DNA of 57,900 bases. Origin: SIG565 sp045601525 (lineage in GTDB: Bacteria; Bacillota; Clostridia; Oscillospirales; Acutalibacteraceae). The notes under the pieces are model-generated. The model searched no databases. It saw only the letters and a list, made by a program, of their open reading frames with translations, and had not been told where the DNA came from. The stretch is from assembly GCA_045601525.1 (NCBI GenBank), contig JAZRZR010000001.1:1-57900 (forward strand). The letters are read 5' to 3'. Within the stretch, counting starts at the first letter, position 1, and the number at the start of each line of letters is the position of its first letter. Below are positions 33,143-42,756 of the stretch, piece after piece. A program made the translations under genes and the position numbers.

Positions 33143-34522
33143 TTATCTCTTTTTGAATATGAATTTTCTGAACAGTATTATATTCATAACCACAAAGAAG
33201 GCAAATAATATTACAAGTGTTAAAATAGGCTCTTTGGGTGCCAATACAGCAAGAAGCATCATCGGAAAACCGAAAACAATTGCGGGGAGATTTTGATAAA
33301 CGAGATTATCTGCCGCAGGTGTTTCGTATTCGGGGTCAATCTCACGCATAAGAATTACACCTGTACTGGCGGTGCCTGTAAGCATACCGTACATTGCGAG
33401 GAACTGTTGTTCCTCATAATCCTTAAACAGCTTGCGGGCCACAAATCTATTATAAAAATATGTTGAAAAGGCGCCTACAACGCCGAGGACAAGCATAACC
33501 ACCCAGTAACGCTTTAATGTATCCACACGAATTGCGGCGATACCTGCAATAACCATCAAATCAAAGAAGAAACCGCTGATACGCTTCATTAAGAATGTAT
33601 TGATGTGCTGCCTTCTAACAAGACCTTTCTTACGGAGAAATGCCACGAAGCTGCAAAGTAAGGTGGCAATAAGCACGCCTATAAGGAAGTTAAAGCCATA
33701 AAGCACCGATTTAAGTCCTGGCAAAAGGTTACCTAGGAAATAAATAATTATGTAAGAGATAACATAAGCGGTAAACACAAAAGCCATTTGAACCGAGAGC
33801 TTATCCATACTTCCGTTCATTGGGATTTCATCATCGCCCTGAATGTCGCTTGTAACAAGGTTTGCCGAGGTATCGCTATCAACAACCTTAATTCTTCCCT
33901 GCTTCTTTATAATATTAAGATGAATAACACCGCCGATACTTGCCGAGATAAATCCCAAAGCAGCTATTGTAAGACCAAAGCTCTTTCCGCCTACAAAGCC
34001 CCAATCGGTTTCGTAAATGCCGCCGTAATTAAGGGCCTGACCTGTACCTTGACCGTAGCCAAAGGGGAGCAAAACGCCTGCAGCGGCAAACATATCCTTC
34101 ATAAAGAGTGTGGCAAGCAAGGTAATACCAAGACCTAAAACACCCTGCATAAGATAGGTTGCAACGGTTGTTACGCCCGTATTGAAAATTTCAATATTGC
34201 GTTGCTTAGTAAAGCGGCCCTTTGAGTGCTTAAAAGCGGTTGCAATAAAGCCGAGTGCCAAGGTATGATATGTTATAACCTCTAAGGTTTGTGAACCGTT
34301 ACTGCCGAAAAATGCGGTGTCAAACATAATATCGCCTGTTATTAGATTATAAATAACCGCAATAATCAAAAGTATTGTTCCGCCAAGCACAGAGGTTGGT
34401 ATAAGTGATTTTTTAAGGAACGGTATTGCCTTTTTTAGCATATTTGCGCCGAAAAGACTGATTAAAAGTACTGCTACGAGGTTTACGCCTCCCCAAACGC
34501 TAAAGTCCCAAAAATTCTGCAT
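33143..34522 (-). CDS. GltS-like (ESS family) sodium:amino acid symporter
   Basis: 459 residues from the ATG at 34522 (GGAG and GGGTG upstream). About 12 membrane spans with GltS-family marks: LPFGYGQGTGQALNYG, and in the C-terminal repeat MYGMLTGTASTGVILMREIDP with the GTASTG re-entrant loop. Family members take up glutamate with Na+; this divergent member's substrate is not certain. It begins 23 bases inside the end of the acyltransferase gene, a long overlap that suggests translational coupling. Confidence 0.85.
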   Translation of the reverse strand: MQNFWDFSVWGGVNLVAVLLISLFGANMLKKAIPFLKKSLIPTSVLGGTILLIIAVIYNLITGDIMFDTAFFGSNGSQTLEVITYHTLALGFIATAFKHSKGRFTKQRNIEIFNTGVTTVATYLMQGVLGLGITLLATLFMKDMFAAAGVLLPFGYGQGTGQALNYGGIYETDWGFVGGKSFGLTIAALGFISASIGGVIHLNIIKKQGRIKVVDSDTSANLVTSDIQGDDEIPMNGSMDKLSVQMAFVFTAYVISYIIIYFLGNLLPGLKSVLYGFNFLIGVLIATLLCSFVAFLRKKGLVRRQHINTFLMKRISGFFFDLMVIAGIAAIRVDTLKRYWVVMLVLGVVGAFSTYFYNRFVARKLFKDYEEQQFLAMYGMLTGTASTGVILMREIDPEYETPAADNLVYQNLPAIVFGFPMMLLAVLAPKEPILTLVILFAFFVVMNIILFRKFIFKKR

Positions 34523-35711
34523 ATTCTTCACCCTTTCTCCTGCTATCAGCAAGACAGTAAATATTCAAATATTTAAGGCCGTTAAATCTCTTATCGGCTT
34601 TGATTTGATAAAGCTCTTTATCTATATAAAAATTAAGTTTGTTTTTGCCGAGTACCGTTGCGGCAGTAATTTTTTCAAATGGATACTCAAAGGTTTTGTT
34701 GTCATATTCAACCTTATATCTATCCCCATAAAGAGAGAGGGTTGCCACCCGTGCCAAACGTTCTTTATCCTTATATGTGCGCACCCTTGAAAAAGATACC
34801 GTATCGGTATATAAAGGTTTGTCTATATATTTTTCAAGGTCAATTTTACGGACCTCATCGCACTGCCAATCATACCAATCGGCCAAAAACTCAAAGGGGA
34901 ATTTGCAATTTACGCCTTTTATTTGCTTGGTTGGCAAGTACTTTGCCTGTTTTCCGCATTTTTTACAGGTAAATGTGTCCCCCTCGCTATAAAATTCCGC
35001 CAAGCCACAGAAAGGACAAATATACATTGCTCTCTCTAAATATTCGGCACTCTTTTTATGAACAAAGGGTACATCTACCACTGCTTCATCAACAAATAGT
35101 TCCTCTTTTATAAGAGAGAAAAGTGCCTCATCAGATAAATCTTTATATTCCTCGAATTCGATAACCCTTTTTACATAGCCTCTCATTTTCCCCTTTCGGA
35201 TAACATCACTCCAACGCGGATGAGCTCCAAAGCCACCCTCAATTCTATAAATAGCAAGGGGCAACTTAAGTGCTTTGACTAGGGAGGCAATAGAGGGCTT
35301 TATATATCCCGTACGGCCGCCATAGGTACGGTTACCCTCGGGAGAAAGCGCTATTGTGCCGCCCTCTTTCGCAACACGCAAGCAGTCCCTAACCCCCTTT
35401 ATATCGGCTACCGACTTCTTGAAAGGTATGGGGGCCACGATAAATCTTATAATATCAGATAAAAAGCCTTTCGAAAAAAGGTCCTCACTCGCAACATAAT
35501 AAATATGCTGCTTAAAGGAAAGGCTGACAAAGAATTGGTCAAAAGCGGTTTGATGGTTCATAACAACAAGATACTGCCTACCGTTTTCTTGCTTGAATTT
35601 ATCTATTTTTATACGGTAAACAAGGCGAGAGTAAGGCCCTAAAACAAGAGCCGCAAGATTGCGCACAACCATATGCCTTTTCTTTATCCATTTTTGCTTA
35701 TTTTGTGCCAT
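34500..35711 (-). CDS. PlsC-like acyltransferase fused to zinc ribbon (paralogue 2)
   Basis: 403 residues with the same layout as the protein at 6129-7391. LPLAT domain with NHQTAFD (NHx4D) and SPEGNRTYGG in place of FPEGTR, so closer to a canonical acyltransferase than paralogue 1. Then a zinc ribbon CPFCG...CKKCGKQ, a shared ADWYDWQ motif and a C-terminal beta-rich domain (FEYPFEKITAATVLGKNKLNFYI) that may be PH/GRAM-like. Likely a membrane-associated lipid acyltransferase with an added regulatory or protein-binding tail. GAGG precedes the ATG. First gene of a transcript with the GltS-like symporter, deoC and luxS. Confidence 0.8.
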   Translation of the reverse strand: MAQNKQKWIKKRHMVVRNLAALVLGPYSRLVYRIKIDKFKQENGRQYLVVMNHQTAFDQFFVSLSFKQHIYYVASEDLFSKGFLSDIIRFIVAPIPFKKSVADIKGVRDCLRVAKEGGTIALSPEGNRTYGGRTGYIKPSIASLVKALKLPLAIYRIEGGFGAHPRWSDVIRKGKMRGYVKRVIEFEEYKDLSDEALFSLIKEELFVDEAVVDVPFVHKKSAEYLERAMYICPFCGLAEFYSEGDTFTCKKCGKQAKYLPTKQIKGVNCKFPFEFLADWYDWQCDEVRKIDLEKYIDKPLYTDTVSFSRVRTYKDKERLARVATLSLYGDRYKVEYDNKTFEYPFEKITAATVLGKNKLNFYIDKELYQIKADKRFNGLKYLNIYCLADSRRKGEEYAEFLGL

Positions 35712-35754
35712 AAATTTACCTCACAAATAAATTTGCCAAAATTTCCACACATAT

Positions 35755-35783
35755 ATAATAATATAAAAATGCTTCTTTTTCAA
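35755..35783 (-). promoter_or_regulatory. Promoter of the acyltransferase-gltS-deoC-luxS transcript
   Basis: Minus strand TTGAAA (35778-35783), 17-base spacer, TATTAT (35755-35760). Confidence 0.7.
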
Positions 35784-35819
35784 GTATAAAGAATCAATAA
35801 ACAGTTAAAATAAATAATA

Positions 35820-35848
35820 TTTACTTAGTTGTTAATATATGGTATAAT
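35820..35848 (+). promoter_or_regulatory. Promoter of the P-type ATPase gene
   Basis: TTTACT (35820-35825), 17-base spacer, TATAAT (35843-35848); start codon at 35885. Confidence 0.7.
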
Positions 35849-35884
35849 ATTTCTATAAATTTGTTTTCGAAAGGAAATTTTGCT

Positions 35885-38521
35885 ATGGACTCTAAATTTT
35901 ATTGTCAGGAAATCGATAGCGTTTTCACGGCAGTAAACTCGGATTCTAATGGTCTTTCCTCTGCCGAGGCCGAGAAAAGACTTGCCGAAAAGGGTAAAAA
36001 CCGTTTAGCCGAGGGTAAAAAAGATTCTCTTATTAAGCGTTTCTTCGCTCAACTTGCCGACCCAATGATTATTATTTTGTTGGTTGCCGCCGCAATAAGC
36101 GGTGTTTTGGCGGTTGTTGAAAATGAGAGCTTCGCCGATGTAATAATCATTTTGGCGGTTGTTCTTATTAATGCAATTCTTGGTGTTTACCAGGAAAGTA
36201 AGGCTGAAAAGGCTATTGAGGCACTGCAAGAAATGTCGGCCGCAACCTCACGTGTTATTCGTGACGGTAAGGTTGTAATTGTTAAGAGTGAGGACCTTGT
36301 TGTTGGCGATATCGTTTTACTTGAAGCGGGTGATGCAGTTCCTGCCGATGGTCGCCTTATCGAAAATGCGAGCCTTAAAATTGAGGAGGCCGCCCTTACA
36401 GGTGAATCAGTACCCGTAACCAAATTTATCGATATTATTAACCTTGAGGAAAACCAAAAGGATGTTTCCTTGGGTGACCGCAAAAATATGGTTTATATGG
36501 GCTCGGTTGTAGTTTACGGCCGCGGTAAAGCGGTTATAACCGCCACCGGTATGAATACCGAGATGGGCAAAATTGCTGATGCGCTCGCCAAGGCTGAGGC
36601 GGGTCAAACGCCCTTACAAATCAAACTTTCACAGCTTTCAAAAATTCTTACATGGCTCGTTCTTGGAATTTGTGTTATTATTTTCGGAGTACAGCTTATC
36701 AGAAACGGCTTTGGATTTGACACAGTTCTTCATTCCTTTATGGTTGCCGTTTCCTTGGCAGTTGCCGCTATCCCCGAAGGCTTGGCCGCTGTTGTTACCG
36801 TTGTGCTTTCTATCGGTGTTACCAATATGTCAAAGCGCAACGCTATTATCCGTAAACTCACGGCCGTTGAAACCCTGGGCTGTGCACAAATTATTTGCTC
36901 CGATAAAACAGGTACACTTACCCAAAACAAAATGACAGTTGTAGATTTCTTCGGCTCCGATGAAAAACTTCTTGCCTCAGCTATGGCTCTTTGCAATGAT
37001 GCCGAGCTTGATGAGGAGGGCAATATTGTAGGCGAGCCTACCGAAGCCGCATTGGTTGCTTGGGCCGATAAGTTGGGTCTTAAGAAAAACGACCTTAAGT
37101 CCGACCAAAACCGTATAGGCGAGGCGCCCTTTGATTCGGGAAGAAAGATGATGTCAACCGTTCATTCGGTAAACGGAAAGACGGTTCAATACACCAAGGG
37201 CGCTCCTGATGTTGTGCTTGAACTTTGCACCCACTATCTTGAAAACGGCAAATCGGTTCCTATGACCGATGAATACAAGCAAAGCATTATCCGTGCCAAC
37301 AAGGAAATGGCCGACAACGCCTACCGTGTGCTCGCTTGTGCTATGCGCTTACACCAATCCGCACCCGAAAACTATGATGCCGAAAAGCTTGAAAAAGACC
37401 TTTGTTTTATCGGTCTTACAGGTATGATTGACCCCGTTCGCCCTGAGGTTTGCGACGCTATCGTAGAATGCCGAAGTGCAGGAGTTCGACCCATTATGAT
37501 TACGGGCGACCATATTGATACGGCTTGTGCGATTGCCCGTGAGCTTGGCATTTTAGAGGATAGCAGCGAGGCTATGACAGGCGCTCAATTAAGCGAAATG
37601 AGCGATGAAGAGTTTGAAAAAATCTTCCAAAACATTTCGGTTTATGCCCGTGTTCAACCAGAGCATAAAACACGTATCGTAAACGCCTGGAGAGCAGCAG
37701 GTTATGTAACTGCTATGACCGGTGACGGCGTAAATGATGCCCCCTCAATTAAATCGGCGGATATCGGTATCGGCATGGGTATTACGGGTACTGACGTTAC
37801 CAAAAATGTTGCCGATATGGTGCTTGCCGACGACAACTTTGCAACCATTGTAGGTGCCGTTGAAGAGGGTCGCCGTATTTACGACAATATTAGAAAAGCA
37901 ATTCAATTCTTGCTCGGCTCAAATATGTCCGAGGTTATAAGTATTTTTGCGGCAACACTTTTGGGCTTTACAATTTTAGAGCCGGTTCACCTTTTGTGGA
38001 TTAACCTTGTTACCGACTGTTTCCCCGCATTAGCTCTTGGTATGGAAAAGGCCGAGGCAGACATAATGAAACGTAAGCCCCGTTCGGCAAAGGCAGGTAT
38101 TTTTTCGGGCGGTATGGGAATTGACATAGCATATCAGGGCTTGCTTGTATCAGTTTTAACCCTTGCGTCATTCTTTATCGGTCACGCTATGGAAACGGGC
38201 AACTGGGAAATTACAAACTCGGCCCACGGCATGACAATGGCTTTCCTAACAATGAGTATGGCCGAGATTTTCCACAGCTTTAATATGCGTTCTCAAAGAG
38301 GCAGTATATTCACACTTAAATCTCAAAACAAGATTTTGATTTATGCCGCAATCTTTACACTTATTGCCACAACCGCCGTTTGCGAAATCCCATTCCTTGC
38401 GGCCGCCTTTGGCTTCACAGGTGTTTCTCTTGCGGAATATGCAGTTGCTATCGGTCTTGGCTTACTTGTAATTCCAATCGTAGAAATTGTAAAATCAATT
38501 CAAAGAGCAACCGAAAAATAA
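35885..38521 (+). CDS. Calcium-transporting P2-type ATPase
   Basis: 878 residues from ATG 35885 (AAAGGA upstream). Cation ATPase N-domain, TGES at 172-175 in the actuator domain, IPEGL at 296-300 in membrane span 4, phosphorylation site DKTGT (Asp340), KGAPD in the nucleotide domain, TGDGVNDAPSIK hinge, and six C-terminal spans with NLVTDCFPALALGMEKAE. The layout matches SERCA/PMCA-like bacterial Ca2+ pumps (P2A/P2B) that export Ca2+ at the cost of ATP. Monocistronic with its own promoter and terminator. Confidence 0.93.
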   Translation: MDSKFYCQEIDSVFTAVNSDSNGLSSAEAEKRLAEKGKNRLAEGKKDSLIKRFFAQLADPMIIILLVAAAISGVLAVVENESFADVIIILAVVLINAILGVYQESKAEKAIEALQEMSAATSRVIRDGKVVIVKSEDLVVGDIVLLEAGDAVPADGRLIENASLKIEEAALTGESVPVTKFIDIINLEENQKDVSLGDRKNMVYMGSVVVYGRGKAVITATGMNTEMGKIADALAKAEAGQTPLQIKLSQLSKILTWLVLGICVIIFGVQLIRNGFGFDTVLHSFMVAVSLAVAAIPEGLAAVVTVVLSIGVTNMSKRNAIIRKLTAVETLGCAQIICSDKTGTLTQNKMTVVDFFGSDEKLLASAMALCNDAELDEEGNIVGEPTEAALVAWADKLGLKKNDLKSDQNRIGEAPFDSGRKMMSTVHSVNGKTVQYTKGAPDVVLELCTHYLENGKSVPMTDEYKQSIIRANKEMADNAYRVLACAMRLHQSAPENYDAEKLEKDLCFIGLTGMIDPVRPEVCDAIVECRSAGVRPIMITGDHIDTACAIARELGILEDSSEAMTGAQLSEMSDEEFEKIFQNISVYARVQPEHKTRIVNAWRAAGYVTAMTGDGVNDAPSIKSADIGIGMGITGTDVTKNVADMVLADDNFATIVGAVEEGRRIYDNIRKAIQFLLGSNMSEVISIFAATLLGFTILEPVHLLWINLVTDCFPALALGMEKAEADIMKRKPRSAKAGIFSGGMGIDIAYQGLLVSVLTLASFFIGHAMETGNWEITNSAHGMTMAFLTMSMAEIFHSFNMRSQRGSIFTLKSQNKILIYAAIFTLIATTAVCEIPFLAAAFGFTGVSLAEYAVAIGLGLLVIPIVEIVKSIQRATEK

Positions 38522-38527
38522 TTTTTT

Positions 38528-38558
38528 GCGCAGTCTGTTTTTTCAGACTGCGCTTTTT
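38528..38558. terminator. Bidirectional terminator between P-ATPase and degV
   Basis: GCGCAGTCTG (38528-38537), 6-base loop, CAGACTGCGC (38544-38553), T run. The last codons and TGA of degV lie in the hairpin. Confidence 0.92.
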
Positions 38559-39382
38559 TCATACCCTACGATAATGCCGCCGTTTTCGGCATAGAAGCTA
38601 CAAAGTCCTCGCATTTCGTAGATTTCTATTTGAGCATTTTTGTATTTTTGCAAAATAAGGTTTTTAAGCGCCTTTGCCTCCGATTTATTAAAACAATGGC
38701 TTATCTTAACCTTGCCGTCTTGAAAACCCGTTTTCTCCATATTTTCCAAAACCGAGGCTATTGCCGCATCGTCTCCTCTTACCTTTGCAAGTGTTTTGAG
38801 CTCTCCCTTTTCACTTGCCTTTCCGACAACACGAATGCCAAGTATTCCTGCTATTTTGGCAACCGCAAGGGGAACTCTTCCGTTTTTGGCAAGGTTTTCA
38901 AGGCTTTTGAGCATAAATATAAGTCCTGTGTTTGACATATATTTTTTAAGCCTTACTGACAGTTCCACAAAGTCATCCCTTTGCTCAGCATTTTTAAGCA
39001 ACCAATCAACCGCAAGGCCAATCTCAGCCCCAGTTGAAAGCGAATCAATAACGCATATATTGGCATTTGGGTTAAGTGCTTTATATTCCTTTGCCGCAAC
39101 ACAGGCGCTGTTATAACTGCCAGACAGCGCGCTTGTAATGGTTATACAAAAAATGTTTTGGGCGCCCTTAAAGGCATCAAGCCAAGCTTTAACTGATGGA
39201 CAACTCGTGCTTGATTTACCCTTGTGAGCCTTCATTGTCTTCATCATGGCCGCAACATTTATTTTTTTGTTGTCGGAGAACTTTTCTTCACCTATTATTA
39301 TTTCAAGAGGTGCCGTGGCGATATTTTTGTTTTTGCTGGCAGCTAAATCAGCCGAGGAATCAACAACTATTTTACAGTTCAT
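38543..39382 (-). CDS. DegV-family fatty-acid-binding protein
   Basis: 279 residues of the DegV family. VDSSADL start, TSCPSVKAWLDAF (the TSxPS motif), ITITSALSGSYNSA and the GRVPLAVAKIAGILGI block in the second lobe. Family members such as FakB bind a fatty acid and present it to the kinase FakA for phosphorylation and use in phospholipid synthesis; no fakA lies here. GAAAGGACTG precedes the start. The stop codon sits inside the terminator hairpin shared with the P-ATPase gene. Confidence 0.93.
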   Translation of the reverse strand: MNCKIVVDSSADLAASKNKNIATAPLEIIIGEEKFSDNKKINVAAMMKTMKAHKGKSSTSCPSVKAWLDAFKGAQNIFCITITSALSGSYNSACVAAKEYKALNPNANICVIDSLSTGAEIGLAVDWLLKNAEQRDDFVELSVRLKKYMSNTGLIFMLKSLENLAKNGRVPLAVAKIAGILGIRVVGKASEKGELKTLAKVRGDDAAIASVLENMEKTGFQDGKVKISHCFNKSEAKALKNLILQKYKNAQIEIYEMRGLCSFYAENGGIIVGYEKSAV

Positions 39383-39520
39383 AAAATCAGTCCTTTCGGG
39401 AATCTATTTTTAATTTTAACAGAAATCGTCAATTAAAGTCACCCTACTGAATAATTTTCCCCTCTACTGTTATATTTTTCTTATCTATTTAGCGTAGAGT
39501 TCGTTTTTTGTAATTTTTTG

Positions 39521-39549
39521 TTGACAGTAACTGTTATTAATGATATTAT
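39521..39549 (+). promoter_or_regulatory. Promoter of the aromatic T-box operon
   Basis: TTGACA (39521-39526), 17-base spacer, TATTAT (39544-39549). Nothing supportable was seen between degV (39382) and this site. Confidence 0.85.
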
Positions 39550-39567
39550 TATTTTATAATTTCATAA

Positions 39568-39815
39568 ATATTAACGCTATGATGAAAACAAGTAAGCATT
39601 TGTGGACTTTTTAAGAGAGCTGTCGGTTGGTGCAAGGCAGTAAAGAGCATATGCCGAATACATTTCTGAGCAGTTGGCTGAAATAACAGTAGGTTTAACC
39701 GAGTAACGCCCGATACCGCGTTCGGATTTTTAATCCCCCGAGGCTGCGTATGCAGTAAACTGAGGTGGTACCGTGAGAATTTCTCGCCCTCTGCTTTTTG
39801 CAGGGGGCTTTTTTA
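39568..39815 (+). ncRNA. T-box leader, probable tyrosine specificity
   Basis: GATGAAAACAAGTAA start, AAGAGAGCTG with GGTTGGTG and the AGTAAAGAG loop of stem I, then CCGAATACATTTCTGAG in the specifier loop. By the same spacing that gives ACC in the thrS leader, the specifier is TAC (39659-39661, Tyr). The T-box AGGTGGTACCG is at 39763-39773; its UGGU would pair with the ACCA end of tRNA-Tyr. A terminator CCCTCTGC...GCAGGGGG plus T run (39787-39814) ends the leader. Termination should be relieved when tRNA-Tyr is uncharged. The specifier reading is by eye. Confidence 0.9.
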
Positions 39816-39850
39816 ATTAAAATATAATTTATCACTTTTAGGAGATAATT

Positions 39851-41488
39851 ATGGTTATTACTGAATTACTTGAAAAAAATGCAAAATTATACGGCGCTGA
39901 GATAGCACTTGTTGAGGTCAATCCCTCGGAAGAACGTGACAAGGCTGTTACCTGGCGTGAGGCAAGTCTTATCGAAAATGCAAATCCCGATGCCCCCTAC
40001 CGCCGAGAAATCACCTGGAAAGCTTTTGATTCGGTAGCAAACCGCTTTGCCAATCTTTTACTTAGCCGAGGCATTAAGCGTGGCACAAAGGTTGCTATTC
40101 TTCTTATGAACTCGCTTGAGTGGTTGCCGATATATTTCGGTATCTTAAAGGCAGGCTGTATTGCCGTTCCGCTTAATTTCAGATATTCTTCAGAAGAAAT
40201 AAAATACTGCCTTGAGCTTGCCGATGCCGAGATTTTGGTTTTCGGAAGCGAATTTATTGAGAGACTTGATACGGTTTATGATAATATAAAAGGTCTTCAC
40301 ACCATGCTTTTTGTAGGCAAAAACGCCCCCTTATATTCTGAGGACTGCTTGCGTCTTATGGGCTTTTGCTCAACCTCTGTTCCTCCTGTGGAGCTGTGTG
40401 AGGACGATTTTGCCGCTATATACTTCTCTTCGGGAACAACAGGCTTTCCAAAGGCAATTTTGCACCGTCACCGTTCCCTCATAAGCTCTTGCATTACCGA
40501 GCAGGCACACCACGGACAAAGCCGTGACGATGTTTTCCTTTGCATTCCGCCCTTGTATCACACAGGCGCTAAAATGCACTGGTTTGGCTCCTTGCTTTCT
40601 GGTAGCAAGGCCGTTCTTCTTCGCGGTGTTAAACCTGAGTGGATTTTACGCACCGTAACCGAAGAAAAATGCACAATAGTATGGCTTTTGGTGCCGTGGG
40701 CTCAGGATATTCTTGATGCGATTGAATCAGGCAGGATAAATATTGATGATTACTATTTGTCATCGTGGCGTCTTATGCATATCGGCGCACAGCCTGTTCC
40801 TCCGAGCCTTATTAGACGTTGGCTTAAAATATTCCCCCATCACGCTTATGATACCAACTACGGTCTTAGCGAATCTATAGGACCGGGTTGCGTGCATTTA
40901 GGTGTTGAAAACATACATAAGGTTGGCGCCATAGGAAAAGCAGGCCATCTTTGGCAGACCAAAATCATCGGTGAAAAAGGTGAAACCTTACCCGATGGTG
41001 AGATAGGTGAATTGGCTGTAAAGGGCCCCGGTGTTATGGACTGCTATTACAAAAACGAGGAAGCCACAAAGGAAATCTTGCACGACGGTTGGCTTTACAC
41101 AGGAGATATGGCAAAGGTTGATGAGGATGGATTTATCTATCTTGTTGACCGAAAGAAAGATGTGGTAATTTCGGGTGGTGAAAATCTCTATCCCGTACAA
41201 ATCGAAGATTCATTACGCAAGTTTGATAAAATAAAGGATGTTGCGGTTATCGGTATCCCCGATTTAAGACTTGGTGAAATTGTTGCCGCAATAGTAGAAA
41301 TAAAGGACGGCATGGAGTGTACTGAGGAAGAAATCAACGAGTTTTGCAAAGAGCTTCCCCGTTACAGAAGACCCCGCAAAATTATTTTCGATAAGGTTCC
41401 CCGTAATCCTACCGGCAAGATTGAAAAACCCGTTTTACGCCAAAAATACTGTCCTAAAGGCTTGGTGGAATCGCAAATTAACAGTTAG
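39851..41488 (+). CDS. AMP-forming acyl/aryl-CoA synthetase
   Basis: 545-residue ANL-superfamily ligase. P-loop IYFSSGTTGFPKAI, the A5-like YGLSES, GDMAKVDEDGFIYLVDRKKD, hinge GGENLYPVQIE, and the C-terminal PRNPTGKIEK with the catalytic lysine. It activates a carboxylic acid to its CoA thioester through an acyl-AMP. Being the first gene under the T-box, I infer that it acts on an aryl acid such as 4-hydroxyphenylacetate, but a fatty acid or other substrate is not excluded. GGAG precedes the ATG; 10 bases separate it from the carrier gene. Confidence 0.9.
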   Translation: MVITELLEKNAKLYGAEIALVEVNPSEERDKAVTWREASLIENANPDAPYRREITWKAFDSVANRFANLLLSRGIKRGTKVAILLMNSLEWLPIYFGILKAGCIAVPLNFRYSSEEIKYCLELADAEILVFGSEFIERLDTVYDNIKGLHTMLFVGKNAPLYSEDCLRLMGFCSTSVPPVELCEDDFAAIYFSSGTTGFPKAILHRHRSLISSCITEQAHHGQSRDDVFLCIPPLYHTGAKMHWFGSLLSGSKAVLLRGVKPEWILRTVTEEKCTIVWLLVPWAQDILDAIESGRINIDDYYLSSWRLMHIGAQPVPPSLIRRWLKIFPHHAYDTNYGLSESIGPGCVHLGVENIHKVGAIGKAGHLWQTKIIGEKGETLPDGEIGELAVKGPGVMDCYYKNEEATKEILHDGWLYTGDMAKVDEDGFIYLVDRKKDVVISGGENLYPVQIEDSLRKFDKIKDVAVIGIPDLRLGEIVAAIVEIKDGMECTEEEINEFCKELPRYRRPRKIIFDKVPRNPTGKIEKPVLRQKYCPKGLVESQINS

Positions 41489-41498
41489 GTGACTCAAT

Positions 41499-42719
41499 AT
41501 GAATAGTAAAACAAAAAATTCATATCGTTGGTTTATTTTAGTCATATCGGTAGTGGCAATGTTGTTTGCCGGAATTATTTATGCCTGGTCAATTCTTAAG
41601 GTGCCCTTTGCCGAAGATTTCGGTTGGAAGGCCGAACAGCTTTCTCTTAACTTTACACTTACAATGTGCACCTTCTGCTTGGGTGGACTTTTAGGAAGCT
41701 TTTTATCGCGCAAAATCGGTGTAAAATTTGCAGGACTTATATCGGCTGCATTGTCGGGAATTGGTATGCTTCTCACCGGCTTTTTGAATGGCAACAATGT
41801 AGTAATGCTCTACCTTACCTACGCCATTTTAGCGGGAACAGGCATCGGCATTGCCTATAATGTAATAATTTCTACCGTTAGCTCCCATTTCCCCGATAGA
41901 AAAGGCTTTTGTACTGGCTGTCTTATGATGGGATTCGGCGCAAGTTCGCTTATTCTCGGTAATCTTGCCGATTTGCTTTTTAGAAGCAGTTTTGAAAGAA
42001 AAGGTACTTATGTCTTTTTAGGTGTCTCGCTTTTTGTTGTTTTGGGGCTTGCGAGCTTGTTGCTCAAGAAGCCCGATGCAAACGCAGTTTTGCCGTCTTC
42101 TAAGAAAAAAGCGGCTGAGCGTTCTGAAAATTTTGAACAACAAGATTATTCAACTATCAGTATGCTAAAGCGTTTCTCTTTTTGGCGTGCCTTTGCTTTG
42201 CTTGCCTTTGCAACTGCGGTTGGAAATTCTGTTATCAGCTTTGCTCGCGATTTAGCCCTTTCGGTTGGCGCAAGAGTTACCCTTGCCACCACTCTTGTGG
42301 GGGTCTTGGCTATCTGCAACGGCTTAGGTAGAATTCTCACGGGTGCCTTGTTTGATGCTCTCGGCAGGCAAAAAACTATGCTTATTGCTACCATTTTAAC
42401 CATAGTGGCGGCCGCAACCACCTTGCTTTCGGTTGTAATCGGCTCTTTGCCTATTTGTGTTATTGGTCTTTGCTTAACAGGGCTTTCTTACGGCTCTTGT
42501 CCTACAATGGTTACATCCTTTGTTTCCTCTTTTTACGGACAAAAGCACTTCGCTACAAATTTCAGTGTTATGAACTGCAATCTTATTTGTGCATCCTTTA
42601 TGGCAACGGCCTGCAGCAAGCTGTTAAATATCTTTGGCAGTTATACTGCACCCTTTATTTTGCTTTTGGGTCTTGCCGTTGCGGCTTTTATTCTCAATTT
42701 AAGCATTAAACGTCCTTAA
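41499..42719 (+). CDS. OFA-family MFS carrier (oxalate/formate antiporter type)
   Basis: 406 residues, 12 membrane spans of the major facilitator superfamily. The start RWFILVISVVAMLFAGIIYAWSIL and the TLTMCTFCLGGLLGS stretch are typical of the oxalate:formate antiporter (OFA) group, which carries small carboxylates, with a cytoplasmic loop of about 30 residues in the centre. Located between a CoA ligase and ior genes under a Tyr T-box, it is a good candidate for uptake of an arylacetate (or aromatic keto acid). Direction and substrate are inference. Confidence 0.88.
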   Translation: MNSKTKNSYRWFILVISVVAMLFAGIIYAWSILKVPFAEDFGWKAEQLSLNFTLTMCTFCLGGLLGSFLSRKIGVKFAGLISAALSGIGMLLTGFLNGNNVVMLYLTYAILAGTGIGIAYNVIISTVSSHFPDRKGFCTGCLMMGFGASSLILGNLADLLFRSSFERKGTYVFLGVSLFVVLGLASLLLKKPDANAVLPSSKKKAAERSENFEQQDYSTISMLKRFSFWRAFALLAFATAVGNSVISFARDLALSVGARVTLATTLVGVLAICNGLGRILTGALFDALGRQKTMLIATILTIVAAATTLLSVVIGSLPICVIGLCLTGLSYGSCPTMVTSFVSSFYGQKHFATNFSVMNCNLICASFMATACSKLLNIFGSYTAPFILLLGLAVAAFILNLSIKRP

Positions 42720-42756
42720 TGCTACCAAATATATTTTTTACTGAGGTGTAAAACTA

